Below, in pieces: positions 7,663 through 15,490 of a DNA stretch of 18,968 nt. Made by a program: the position numbers and the translations under genes. The DNA comes from Akkermansiaceae bacterium UBA6138. GTDB lineage: Bacteria > Verrucomicrobiota > Verrucomicrobiia > Verrucomicrobiales > DEV007. Where the stretch lies: positions 35,976-54,943 of the forward strand of contig DIVG01000032.1 of assembly GCA_002422425.1 (NCBI GenBank). Direction: 5' to 3'. Position 1 is the first letter of the stretch. Every line of letters begins with the position of its first letter. Under the pieces are notes generated by a model. That model made no database searches, was not told the DNA's origin, and was given only the letters and a program-made list of their open reading frames with translations.

Positions 7663-7702
7663 AAAATACCTCAGCCCCAGCGAAGCGGGGCTGAGGTATT
7701 TT
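7663..7702 (+). terminator. Terminator hairpin after tRNA-Ser
   Basis: AAAATACCTCAGCCCC (7663-7678) and GGGGCTGAGGTATTTT (7687-7702) form a perfect 16-bp stem around an 8-nt loop. The T run lies inside the stem base, and the A run on the other side would let it work in both directions. It begins 6 nt after the tRNA. Confidence 0.8.
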
Positions 7703-7715
7703 GATATTGGGAGAA

Positions 7716-7802
7716 GGGTTCGAACGCCGTTCGACTCGCAGCGAGCCTCAAGCGAGCGAAGAGATCTCGTGAGCGCCAGCGAATGAGATAATCCCACCCC
7801 CT
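7716..7802 (+). repeat. Split copy of the tRNA-Ser T-arm and acceptor 3' strand
   Basis: GGGTTCGAA (7716-7724) and AATCCCACCCCCT (7790-7802) are exact copies of the two halves of the T-arm/acceptor end of the adjacent tRNA-Ser (7635-7643 and 7642-7654). In the tRNA they are contiguous and share the AA; here they are separated by 65 nt (7725-7789). The insert is rich in short GCGAGC-like inverted repeats (CTCGC-A-GCGAG at 7735-7745; ATCTCGT pairing with ATGAGAT at 7764-7789). No integrase or other gene is near. This could be a remnant of integration at the tRNA or a small tRNA-derived dispersed repeat. Confidence 0.6.
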
Positions 7803-7966
7803 AGCAGCCCCCCCGCTCTCACACAAAATCTTTCTTTGCTTGAACGGTAGCGGAATTGGCCACTGTTCCCATTGGGCGTCCATCGCAGGGAACTTTTGCA
7901 AGTTCCTCTAGGAGGAAAGGAGAATCGGGAACATGACCCACAAAACCTAAAACCTACTCCCAACGA
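7803..7966. other. Intergenic stretch between tRNA repeat and ilv terminator
   Basis: No gene of normal size is visible. There is a perfect 7-bp hairpin GGAACTT-TTGC-AAGTTCC (7889-7906), followed by the purine-rich AGGAGGAAAGGAG (7910-7922), and, 10 nt later, an ATG with only five codons before a stop (7933-7950). That is the strongest ribosome-binding-like sequence in the window. Confidence 0.45.
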
Positions 7967-7994
7967 AAATGGCAGGCATCGCTGCCTGCCATTT
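7967..7994 (-). terminator. Terminator of the ilvBN genes
   Basis: AAATGGCAGGCA (7967-7978) and TGCCTGCCATTT (7983-7994) form a perfect 12-bp stem with a 4-nt loop. On the minus strand the stem ends in TTT with one further T, then CG. It lies 25 nt downstream of the ilvN stop, the expected place for a rho-independent terminator. Confidence 0.82.
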
Positions 7995-8019
7995 CCCGGA
8001 AGAAGATACGGAGGACCAC

Positions 8020-8565
8020 TCAGGTCACTTGCTCACCCCGTGCCATCACGACCTTGCCGGTGCGTACGGTCTCGACGATGTCGTAGTTATTCAGCAGACG
8101 GATCGAGGCATCAACCTTGTCGCTCGCGCCTTCGATCCGGATAATGATGGACGCCTCGCCGAAATCGACGGTCTTGCCGCCGAAGTGCTCGACGATCTGG
8201 AGGATCTCAGTACGACGTTCGGCATTCTCCGCCTTGATCTTGATGAGGGCCAGTTCGCGCACGACGGCGTCTTCCGGGGTGTGCTCAAAACAATGAATGA
8301 CATCGATGAGCTTGTCGCACTGCAGAATGATCTGAGTAAGACCGGCCGGGTCGCCGCTGATCCCGAGGGTGAGTCGGGAAAAGCGCGGATCGCGTCCTTG
8401 GGAGACAACAAGCGAGTCGATATTATAAGCACGACGGGCAAAAATCTGGCAAATGCGCATGAGCACACCCGGCTTGTTATTCACATACATGCTGAGGGTG
8501 TGGCCATCGACGATGTCAGGCCGCGGCTTGGGTTTCTTATCAGTGGTGGTAATGAGTCGGGCCAT
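8020..8565 (-). CDS. ilvN: Acetolactate synthase small (regulatory) subunit
   Basis: This subunit activates the catalytic subunit and usually gives it feedback inhibition by valine. The 181-residue protein starts at ATG 8565. Its N-terminal ACT domain spans about 20-95 and carries the family core NKPGVLMRICQIFARRAYNI followed by DSL (residues 30-52), where the amino acid effector binds at the dimer interface in known homologues. The C-terminal half (about 100-175) is the second conserved domain of the longer IlvH/IlvN type, beginning RELALIKIKAE. It is slightly longer than E. coli IlvH because of an extra basic N-terminus (about 18 residues). It follows ilvB by 129 nt, with a small hairpin in the gap, and is followed by a strong terminator. 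The name ilvN or ilvH is a matter of convention. Confidence 0.95.
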   Translation of the reverse strand: MARLITTTDKKPKPRPDIVDGHTLSMYVNNKPGVLMRICQIFARRAYNIDSLVVSQGRDPRFSRLTLGISGDPAGLTQIILQCDKLIDVIHCFEHTPEDAVVRELALIKIKAENAERRTEILQIVEHFGGKTVDFGEASIIIRIEGASDKVDASIRLLNNYDIVETVRTGKVVMARGEQVT

Positions 8566-8677
8566 GGGGAAGAGCGAGGTGCTTTTTAGCTTTTAGCGGG
8601 TTTTGAAAAATGGATTTAAAGACTGGGATCTTTTCTGTCGTTTACTTTTGGTCGCTGCGGCTGAACAGCTGATTACT

Positions 8678-8692
8678 GTCAGCGGAGCTGAC
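8678..8692 (-). other. Hairpin between ilvB and ilvN
   Basis: GTCAGC-GGA-GCTGAC is a perfect 6-bp stem with a 3-nt loop lying 2 nt after the ilvB stop. There is no T run after it on the minus strand, so it is not a typical terminator. It could protect the ilvB mRNA end or slow ribosomes between the two subunit genes. Confidence 0.35.
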
Positions 8693-8694
8693 CA

Positions 8695-10434
8695 TCAGGT
8701 CGATCCGACCGGTTTGGCCATTTTGTACTTCGGCGGCTCGGTGAGCATGTCCTCGAGGGCGGCGCCCGCCGGGATCATCGGGAAGACGTTCTCGGTCTTG
8801 ATGCACTCGACATTGATGAGGACCGGACCTTCGTTGTAATCAAGGGCTTCCTGGAGCTTTTTCCGGACGTCGGCGGGGCGTTTGATGTTAATGCCCTTGC
8901 AACCGTATGCCTCGGCAAGCTTGACGAAATCGGGGTTACCGATGAGATCCACCCCGCTCTCGCGGTTGTCGAAGAAGAGCTCCTGCCACTGGCGCACCAT
9001 CCCGAGATAGTGGTTGTTGAGCACGAGAATCTTGACCGGCAACTTGTGGATCACCGCGGTGGCGAGTTCACAAAGGGTCATCTGGAAGCCTCCGTCGCCG
9101 CAAACGGCGATAACGGTCTCATCCGGACAAGCGAACTGGGCTCCGATCGCGGCGGGGAAGCCGAAGCCCATCGTCCCGGCTCCACCCGAGCTGATCCATT
9201 TGAAGGATTCATCGTTCGTGCAGAACTGGGCAGCCCACATCTGGTGCTGACCCACGTCGGTCGTGATGATCGCATTGCCACCGGTGAGGTCGTTGATCTC
9301 GTCCAGAACGTGCTGCATGCGGAGACCGCCCTGCTTTTTGTAGGCAAGAGGATACTTCTTCTTGTAACCGTTGAGGTGCTCGTTCCATTCGGGACGTTTG
9401 CGTTTCTCCACCAGGGGAATGAGCTGCCTCAACGCGGTCTTGGCATCCCCCACGACCTCGACATCGGCCACGATCATCTTGCCCATCTCCGAGATATCGA
9501 GATCGATGTGAATGATTTTGGCGTTGGCCCCGAACTTGTCAGCCTGCCCGATGATACGGTCGTCGAAACGCGAACCAATATTGAAAATCAAGTCACACTC
9601 GCAGATAGCCTTGTTCGCGTAGGCGGTCCCGTGCATGCCGAGCATGCCGAGGGAGAGGGAGTGAGTCTCGGGGAAAACGCCTTTGCCGAGAAGAGTCGAG
9701 GTCACCGGACAGTCAAGCTTCGTAGCGATCTCCATCAGTTCGCGCTCGGCCCCCGAGAGCATCGCACCGTGTCCGGCAAGGATGACGGGCTTCTTCGCGA
9801 GGTTGATGAGACGAGCCGCTTCCTCGATGCTGGCGCTGTCGATGTCGAAGCCTTTCTCCGGCTTATAACCGGGGAGGTCGATCTCACACTCGAGGTCGCC
9901 GGTGAAGGGAGACTGGCTCACGTTTTTCGGCACGTCAATGAGGACAGGACCGGGACGGCCCGTCGTCGCGATGTGGAAAGCCTCGCGGGCAACACGGGGG
10001 AGTTCGTTCGTTTCCCGAACGAGGTAATTGTGCTTCACGATAGGAATCGTAATGCCGAAAATGTCAGCCTCCTGAAAAGCATCTTTGCCGAGCATCCAGG
10101 TCACCTGCTGGCCGGTCACGATGATCATCGGTACGGAGTCCATCTGGGCGGTCATGATACCGGTGATGGTGTTGCCGGCGCCGGGGCCCGAGGTCACGAG
10201 AACCACGGCGGGCTTGCCGGTGGCGCGGGCGTAGCCGTCGGCCATGTGGGTCGCCCCCTGTTCGTGGCGGGTAAGAACAAACTTGATGTTCGATTTGACG
10301 GTTTCGAGGGCGTCAAAGATGGGAAGTGCGGCGCCACCTGAATAGCCGAAGACATATTCGATCCCCAGGCTGCTGAGCGTCATGATGAGCGCCTGCGCAC
10401 CGTCTAATTCCTGCTGCTTTTTTTTCGAGGCCAT
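8695..10434 (-). CDS. ilvB: Acetolactate synthase large (catalytic) subunit
   Basis: A thiamine diphosphate enzyme that condenses two pyruvates, or pyruvate plus 2-ketobutyrate, in the first common step of valine, leucine and isoleucine synthesis. ATG 10434 gives 579 residues; an in-frame GTG at 10449 would add five more and is less likely. Features: YVFGYSGGAALPIFDAL (27-43), catalytic Glu58 in RHEQGATHMADGYARATG (56-73), SLGMLGMHGTAYAN (261-274) in the central FAD domain, and the ThDP/Mg motif beginning at GDG (446-448) and ending at Asn473-Asn474 in VLNN. VGQHQMWAAQF (394-404) and WQELFFDN (483-490) are diagnostic for the biosynthetic anabolic enzyme rather than the catabolic AlsS type. 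It is paired with ilvN downstream. No leucine- or valine-rich leader peptide is visible upstream. A 443-residue antisense ORF over this gene is a shadow. Confidence 0.97.
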   Translation of the reverse strand: MASKKKQQELDGAQALIMTLSSLGIEYVFGYSGGAALPIFDALETVKSNIKFVLTRHEQGATHMADGYARATGKPAVVLVTSGPGAGNTITGIMTAQMDSVPMIIVTGQQVTWMLGKDAFQEADIFGITIPIVKHNYLVRETNELPRVAREAFHIATTGRPGPVLIDVPKNVSQSPFTGDLECEIDLPGYKPEKGFDIDSASIEEAARLINLAKKPVILAGHGAMLSGAERELMEIATKLDCPVTSTLLGKGVFPETHSLSLGMLGMHGTAYANKAICECDLIFNIGSRFDDRIIGQADKFGANAKIIHIDLDISEMGKMIVADVEVVGDAKTALRQLIPLVEKRKRPEWNEHLNGYKKKYPLAYKKQGGLRMQHVLDEINDLTGGNAIITTDVGQHQMWAAQFCTNDESFKWISSGGAGTMGFGFPAAIGAQFACPDETVIAVCGDGGFQMTLCELATAVIHKLPVKILVLNNHYLGMVRQWQELFFDNRESGVDLIGNPDFVKLAEAYGCKGINIKRPADVRKKLQEALDYNEGPVLINVECIKTENVFPMIPAGAALEDMLTEPPKYKMAKPVGST

Positions 10435-10460
10435 ATTTGGTTGATACACGATTTACAGAT

Positions 10461-10558
10461 AAAATCGCCGTTTTTAGATTATCCGCAAGCCTTATTAGAG
10501 CCTCTTTTGGTCTAAAAAGCCGTTTTTTGATTATTCGTCTAAACAAAAACCCGCTTTT
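10461..10558 (-). promoter_or_regulatory. AT-rich ilvB upstream region with paired 19-bp repeats
   Basis: GCCGTTTTTAGATTATCCG (10467-10485) and GCCGTTTTTTGATTATTCG (10519-10537) agree at 17 of 19 bases and start 52 bp apart, close to five helical turns. A looser related block AAAAACCCGCTTTT lies at 10545-10558. Each block is a GC core between an A run and a T run. The region is clearly poorer in GC than its surroundings and lies 27-124 bp upstream of the ilvB start. It most likely holds the promoter and binding sites for a regulator; no clean -35/-10 pair stands out. Confidence 0.45.
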
Positions 10559-11009
10559 GTGGCAAATAAGTGTGATTTTCGGAAATCCAGCGAGCTTAAC
10601 CGAGGGATTTTGAAGGAAACACAAGTCCTTGATCCGATTCAACCTGCTTCGCGCGGGATGCTCCGGGTCCCCTGCCTCCCTCAGCCCGCGCCTCAGCCGT
10701 CCATCCCGAGCCATGCGAGGGGCTCGGGCTGATTCGTTGGCAAAGCCATGCCCTGCCCTTGCTTGTCAGCGCACCGGCCGCCTGCGGTGATGGCGCGGGC
10801 AATCACCGCCACCGCCCCTTTGCCCTGGCGCGCGGAGAAGTCGCTTTTCCTTAATACACCCGATGAGACCAGGACAGCGGCTTCCTCGTGCGGACCCGGC
10901 GGTTCCTGATCGGCAGCCACGACAACCCGAGTTCAAAACTCACGAGTCGGCGCGGGCAGAACCTCCCGCTACGAAAATCACGGACGCCTCACGGCGCGAC
11001 AAGCCTCCC
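10559..11009. other. GC-rich gap with hairpins and no convincing gene
   Basis: Between the ilvB control region and the stop of the 353-residue protein gene lie about 450 bp without a supported CDS. Small frames exist (for example a 75-codon one on the minus strand from GTG 10920 to 10693), but they match nothing I recognise and have no ribosome binding site. Two perfect inverted repeats stand out: CCCGAGCC/GGCTCGGG (10705-10728, loop 8) and GCGGTGAT/ATCACCGC (10784-10809, loop 10). A structured RNA or a dispersed repeat is possible. It does not match tmRNA, RNase P RNA or SRP RNA motifs that I looked for. Confidence 0.45.
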
Positions 11010-12071
11010 TCACTCGGGTTTCGGGGCCGCCGCATCCGCCGCCGGCTTTTCCCCGCCGAGAGGATTGCTGGCCTCTTCGGGCGCGGGCGCGGGCTCGTTC
11101 TTTTCGCCGGCGGCCGGGGCCGGGGCCGCTGGCTTCGGAATAACCGGACGCACCGCAAAGGCCTGGTATTCAGCAGGCATGGTGTCCTTGCCGAAGCGCT
11201 TACTAAACACATAAGCGATGCTCTGCATCTGAGAGAGGGCCGCAGCGTTCCCCGCCGCGAGGAGCGGGTCCTCTTTTTGAATCAACATAGCGGCACCCAT
11301 CGCAAGCTTCGAGAGGAGGATGTCATTCCCGTTTGCAAGGGTAAAAGTGCGGTAATAATCCTCCAGCGCCTTGTCTTTCGTTCCTTCGGACTCAAAGACC
11401 TTACCCCTGAGAAAGGAGAGTTGGGCGATTTCATTGGAAGGAAGTTTCCTGAAATTGGGTGACTTCAGCAACTTCGCCTGGCCGGTGACAGGCTCCTGAT
11501 AGGCTTCGAGCGCCGTTTTGAGTCCGGCAAGATCATTCGCCCCGAAAAGAGCCCAGAGCTTCGCGAATTCGAAAGGCCGCTTGTAGCTGTCAGCCAGTTT
11601 GGTATTGATCGTTGCCGCGGCCGGCAAGTTCACGAGATCGCCGAGGAGGCTGTACTTGCCTGACCGCTTGATGCTTTCCATCTGATAGAACAGCGCCTCG
11701 CTGGCAAAATTTTGCGGGGCGGAATAGAGAATCGCATAATCCCTGGCCACCTTCCCGAAAGCAGCCGCAGCCTCATCATATTTTCCGGCCGCGAACAATG
11801 CCCGCGGCGTGCCGAGAACCTCGTTTCGCTCCTCGTAGCGAATGAGCTTGTCGAGCCCCTCGCCGCGGAGCCTCGCATAGGGCACCAGCTGCCCCGGGCC
11901 ACCGGGGGCCGTAGCGAAGAGGATGCCCTGCTCATTCGAGTTCTGGATGTAACCCTGGGGATTTCCTCCCTCGAGAAGGCCCAGGGTAACGGGCGTCTCA
12001 CGCACCTGCCCGACAAGGAATCCGGGGAAAAAAACGAAAATGGAGAGAAGCGTCAGTGTGATCTTTTTCAT
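11010..12071 (-). CDS. Exported hypothetical protein with TPR-like helices and Ala/Pro-rich tail
   Basis: A 353-residue protein starting at ATG 12071 with a Sec signal peptide (MKKITLTLLSIFVFFPGFLV, then G, cleaved before QVRE). A short beta segment follows (about 25-75, VTLGLLEGGNPQGYIQNSNE), then helical repeats at about 85-290 of TPR character (ALFAAGKYDEAAAAFGKVAR; FLRGKVFESEGTKDKALEDY). The last 45 or so residues are an Ala/Pro/Glu-rich tail that is probably disordered. It is the last gene of the exbB-exbD-exbD-TPR cluster, 28 nt downstream of the large TPR gene, so the two are very likely co-translated and may interact in the periplasm. Function unknown; recognised only as a recurrent PVC-type architecture. 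No terminator is evident after it. Confidence 0.75.
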   Translation of the reverse strand: MKKITLTLLSIFVFFPGFLVGQVRETPVTLGLLEGGNPQGYIQNSNEQGILFATAPGGPGQLVPYARLRGEGLDKLIRYEERNEVLGTPRALFAAGKYDEAAAAFGKVARDYAILYSAPQNFASEALFYQMESIKRSGKYSLLGDLVNLPAAATINTKLADSYKRPFEFAKLWALFGANDLAGLKTALEAYQEPVTGQAKLLKSPNFRKLPSNEIAQLSFLRGKVFESEGTKDKALEDYYRTFTLANGNDILLSKLAMGAAMLIQKEDPLLAAGNAAALSQMQSIAYVFSKRFGKDTMPAEYQAFAVRPVIPKPAAPAPAAGEKNEPAPAPEEASNPLGGEKPAADAAAPKPE

Positions 12072-12099
12072 GGTGATGATTCAGTTCCGTTTGGCAGTC

Positions 12100-15000
12100 T
12101 CAGTTAGCCGGGGCAATGCCGAGCTCCTGCAATACCTTTTGCTCTTCCAGTGGCGTGATCTTGAGGTTGTCTTTCATCTCGACAATACCGCGACGCAGGC
12201 GGGTGAGAGCGCCCGAGGGAGCGTCTTTTTGCTCGTCGAGCTTTTGCCACTGATAAATGTTCTTTACTGACAGCTTGTAGAGTGTCAGCTGCTTTTGACG
12301 CTTCAAAGCGATCGTGATCGGATCAGTGAGCTCCATCTTCTCAAAGTCGGCGAGACTGTTGGGGATGTAACGTTCCCAGGCCTGGGTGACCCAGTCGTAA
12401 TACCCGGCGTAGGTCGAAACGACTCCGAGGTAGGCCAGGTTTGCTTCAACCGGCTCCTTGAGTTCATCGAGAACGACCCCCATCTTGAAGAGTGCTTCGG
12501 CCCGTTTCTCGCGCTCCTTGGCAAAAAAGTTTTTATTCTTGTTGATCACATCGAGAGCGGCGAGAGCGTCGCGCCATTCTTTCGTTTTCATGTAGAGATC
12601 AGCGAGGTTGAGATGAGCCTGCGCCTTCAGGGGCTTCGCGTCGTCGCTTTCATCGGCAATGATCCGGCGGAAACGCTCCCTCGCCGACTGCACCTTGGCC
12701 GGGTCGGCCGCACGCATCTCGATTTTCGCGAGCTCCATCTCGGCCGGCCCCTTGAACGGGGCGGCTTCGGGATTGGTCCGGGCGAGCAGCTCCTCAAAGT
12801 AGGGCACGCCGAGAAAGGGGTTGTCCGTGCCGGAGAAATACAAACCGATTTGCTGCAGCGCGAACTCGGAAAGATTCCGCTTTTCGAAGAGGCGCAACTC
12901 CTCGAAGACAGCCCCGATCTGCGTTTCGATCGCGGCATATTCGGCCGATTCCCTGTCCATGCCTTTGCGGGACTCCTGCAGGACAATGACTTTCTGGATC
13001 TTCAGCCAGGTGAGGAGAGCCTGATTTGCGGGGTCCATTCCCGGGAAAGCGTCCAGCGTCGCAATCGTTTTCTCAACACCGCGGATCCGCACAGAGGCCT
13101 CGGAGTAGGACCCGATCGCCTGGCGCAGCAGGGTGAGGTCCTGCTCCTCGGCAGGCTTGCTCCCGAGGAAAAGGATCATCTTCTCTACCTGCACAAGTCC
13201 TTCCTCTCCTCGACCGGCTCCCTCAAGATACTCGAGCGAAAAAATGGAAATCTGCGGCTCGTAGAAGGTCCCGGCGTAATCGGGAAAGAAGGCATCATAC
13301 TGGGCCAGCCCCTTCTCCAGAACCCCGTCCTGGAAATAGAGATCGGCTGCCTTCCAGATTGCTTCCGCAACCGTCTCACGGTGGAAATCGGCGCGATCAG
13401 GATCGCTGGAGAGAGCGGCTGTCCCGCCTTTGACCGCCTCAAGGTAGGCATCGAGACCGGCCTGACGCATTGCCACCCTCTCCTCTTCCTGCTCTTTACT
13501 GAGATTGCCTGACTGAATCACCAGGGCGTCCCCCTTCACATTCTGGGTGCGGCCGATCTGGATGGAACCGGGCCGCTCCGCCGCGAGCCTGTCGACATTC
13601 GTGACGGCGGCGGGATAGTCTTCGAGATTAAACCGTGCGATCGAGAGATCCGCGAGGACGTTGTCCAGGAAACGCTCCGAGGCCGGAAACTCCTTAAGAA
13701 AATCCTCATACTGCTCGGCCGCGTCGCGCATTTTGCGGAGGATGAGCGAATTACTTGCCCGGTGGAAAAGAACAATCTCGCGGTTCCCGCCCTGCGGGTA
13801 GGCTTTCACATATTCGGAAAAGACAGGCTCTGCCTCGGCATGCTTCTGCAGCGAATAGAGCGCCAACGGGTAGAGCGAATCGGCCAGTTCCCGCTGCGGC
13901 TCACCGGAGGGAAAGAGCTCTCTGACCCGCTCGGAGATCCGGATCACCTCCCCGAACTCCCGCGCGGTGAAGAGAGACTGAAGCATGAAAGTCGAGACAT
14001 TGTTTCTCAGAGGATGCTCATCGGGCATCTCTGATACAAATTTCTCCCCGAAATACTGAGCGGCCGGAAAGTCGGCGAGCATCGAGGAGAGGCGGGCGGC
14101 CTCGTGAAGGATCTCCCCCCGGATCGCTGCAGGGAGGTCGGGAAACTGCTCGGCAAGGTGCCAGTAAATGGCCCGCGGGCCATGGACATTGCCCATCCTC
14201 TCATAGCAGTTGGCGATGAGCCGCAAGGTCTCGGCATCGGGATGGACTTCGGCCTTCTCCCGGGCCGCGAGCTGGTCGATGATGTTCTGAAACTGCGAGG
14301 GAACGCCCATACCGGCGGGCTGCCGAGCAAGACTGAGGTTAAGGTCGTTGCGCACGTCTTCGATAGTGGGGACGTAGGAGAAGTAGCGAAGAGCCAGCGA
14401 ATAAAGACCGGCCTTGGTGGATTCAAAACCCAGCTTGCGAAGGCGATCGACGAAGCCGAAGCGGAACTGGTCGAGCGGCTCAAGGTGAATCAGCGTTCCG
14501 TTCTTATCGAGGAACTCGTGCCCCCGGTCCGACACCTTGTCGAGGGCGACTTCGTCACTACCTGCCGCATTGGCCTGTTCGACCCAGGCCAGACCGAGCT
14601 CAAGGACGCCCTGCATCAGAAACTGGGGACTGACTTTCCAGGCTTCGCGGTTGTCAAAGAGCTCCTGAATGGCGGCAATACCCTCCTCGACGCGACCGAG
14701 TTTCATGAGCGACCCGCCATAGCGAAGCTTGAAGCTGTTGCGGATCTGAGCAAGTTCGTCCGGAGCCGGTTTTGCCGCGATGTATTCGTCGTAAAGGCGG
14801 ATAGCTTCGCCGTGATTCCCGAGTTGTGCCTCGCAGAACCCAAGCTGAAAACGGGCGATATTCTCGCGGGGATTCGTCGATTTCACTGGCGATTCGACTT
14901 CAACGGCGGTCTTTGCGGCATTGAGACAGTCGGTGAAGGCCTTTTTGGCATCCTCCCATCTCTGCTGCGGCAACAGCGTCATGCCGTAATCAAAGATGAT

Positions 15001-15249
15001 CCCGCCGGCCTGGGCACCATAATCCTCAAAGAGAGTTTCCAGTCCGCCGGATAGATCGAAGAGCCGCTCGAAGGTTTTCGAGGCCTCTTCCGCCTGACCG
15101 GACATATTTTGCTCGACCGCCTTGCGGTAAAGCCCCTCGACGCTGGCATCCTCTTCATCCTGCGCTTGAGCCGGATTCACGAAACCGAGGAAAAGAATAC
15201 CGAGAAGCGGTAGTAGACGAAAAGGGTCTTGGGGGAATTCAGTTTTCAT
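12100..15249 (-). CDS. Large exported tetratricopeptide-repeat protein (1049 residues)
   Basis: Starts at ATG 15249 with a Sec signal peptide (RLLPLLGILFLGFVNPAQAQ, residues 11-30) cleaved before an acidic stretch QDEEDASVEG. Almost all of the mature protein is helical repeats; recognisable units include LYRKAVEQNMSGQAEEASKT at 40-59, AEPVFSEYVKAYPQGGNREI and AEQYEDFLKEFPASERFLDN in the middle, and MRAADPAKVQSARERFRRII towards the end. The A-x-x-x-Y/F-x-x-x-L/F-x-x-x-P spacing is of the TPR/Sel1/YbgF type. No catalytic motif is seen. It follows the second exbD by 241 nt and precedes the 353-residue gene by 28 nt. It is probably a periplasmic or outer-membrane-associated scaffold that works with the ExbB-ExbD motor, as TPR partners do in TonB-TPR and Tol-CpoB systems; this is an inference. 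A 405-codon antisense ORF here is a shadow. Confidence 0.85.
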   Translation of the reverse strand: MKTEFPQDPFRLLPLLGILFLGFVNPAQAQDEEDASVEGLYRKAVEQNMSGQAEEASKTFERLFDLSGGLETLFEDYGAQAGGIIFDYGMTLLPQQRWEDAKKAFTDCLNAAKTAVEVESPVKSTNPRENIARFQLGFCEAQLGNHGEAIRLYDEYIAAKPAPDELAQIRNSFKLRYGGSLMKLGRVEEGIAAIQELFDNREAWKVSPQFLMQGVLELGLAWVEQANAAGSDEVALDKVSDRGHEFLDKNGTLIHLEPLDQFRFGFVDRLRKLGFESTKAGLYSLALRYFSYVPTIEDVRNDLNLSLARQPAGMGVPSQFQNIIDQLAAREKAEVHPDAETLRLIANCYERMGNVHGPRAIYWHLAEQFPDLPAAIRGEILHEAARLSSMLADFPAAQYFGEKFVSEMPDEHPLRNNVSTFMLQSLFTAREFGEVIRISERVRELFPSGEPQRELADSLYPLALYSLQKHAEAEPVFSEYVKAYPQGGNREIVLFHRASNSLILRKMRDAAEQYEDFLKEFPASERFLDNVLADLSIARFNLEDYPAAVTNVDRLAAERPGSIQIGRTQNVKGDALVIQSGNLSKEQEEERVAMRQAGLDAYLEAVKGGTAALSSDPDRADFHRETVAEAIWKAADLYFQDGVLEKGLAQYDAFFPDYAGTFYEPQISIFSLEYLEGAGRGEEGLVQVEKMILFLGSKPAEEQDLTLLRQAIGSYSEASVRIRGVEKTIATLDAFPGMDPANQALLTWLKIQKVIVLQESRKGMDRESAEYAAIETQIGAVFEELRLFEKRNLSEFALQQIGLYFSGTDNPFLGVPYFEELLARTNPEAAPFKGPAEMELAKIEMRAADPAKVQSARERFRRIIADESDDAKPLKAQAHLNLADLYMKTKEWRDALAALDVINKNKNFFAKEREKRAEALFKMGVVLDELKEPVEANLAYLGVVSTYAGYYDWVTQAWERYIPNSLADFEKMELTDPITIALKRQKQLTLYKLSVKNIYQWQKLDEQKDAPSGALTRLRRGIVEMKDNLKITPLEEQKVLQELGIAPAN

Positions 15250-15490
15250 TCTGAAGAAAAGGAAAAAGGGTTCGACGAGTCCCGTCGTGGAGCCGCGTTA
15301 AAGAGGTTATCGAAAAGGCCGCAGAACCTCACGCTTTTTTTGACATGAAACGGAAAAGATCTCCGGCCATGACGGCGGCGGGAGAGAAATTGCCGGAGAA
15401 CGGCCGAAAACCAAACCATCGATTTCCCGTAAAGCTCCGGTATACTCTCTGGTCATGGTTCGTTCACCTGCGCGGACGATTCCGGAGGCC
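15250..15490. other. 241-bp gap between second exbD and the TPR gene
   Basis: This is long for a gap inside an operon. It contains an inverted repeat CGACG-AGTCC-CGTCG (15273-15287) in what would be the 5' leader of the TPR gene, and a palindromic GTATAC (15440-15445) that could form part of a -10 element. No clear -35/-10 pair was found and no gene is evident. The TPR pair may therefore have its own promoter or processing site here. Confidence 0.35.

Noticed and set aside
7555..7797. 80-codon minus-strand ORF across tRNA-Ser
   Set aside because: It is the antisense translation of the tRNA, its terminator and the repeat; such peptides are a well-known annotation artefact.
7573..7802. Genomic island integrated at tRNA-Ser
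   Set aside because: The tRNA 3'-end repeat bounds only about 150 bp with no integrase or cargo, so there is no island here; only a remnant or small repeat is possible.
9010..10341. 443-codon plus-strand ORF
   Set aside because: Lies entirely antisense to ilvB, whose family motifs are unmistakable; the antisense frame has no recognisable domain and results from high-GC codon bias.
10435..10620. T-box, leader-peptide attenuator or leucine riboregulation before ilvB
   Set aside because: No short frame rich in Leu/Ile/Val codons, no T-box consensus (such as AGGGTGGNACCGCG) and no terminator/antiterminator pair was found.
10600..10930. RNase P RNA, tmRNA or SRP RNA
   Set aside because: A stretch near 10863-10888 faintly recalls the RNase P 5' end, but the conserved GAGGAAAGTCC and ACAGAAA-type elements are missing; no tmRNA tag or SRP loop motif is present.
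12295..13512. 405-codon plus-strand ORF
   Set aside because: Antisense to the large TPR gene; no signal peptide or family match, and composition is that of a reversed coding strand.
14104..15054. 316-codon plus-strand ORF
   Set aside because: Also a shadow of the TPR gene on the opposite strand.
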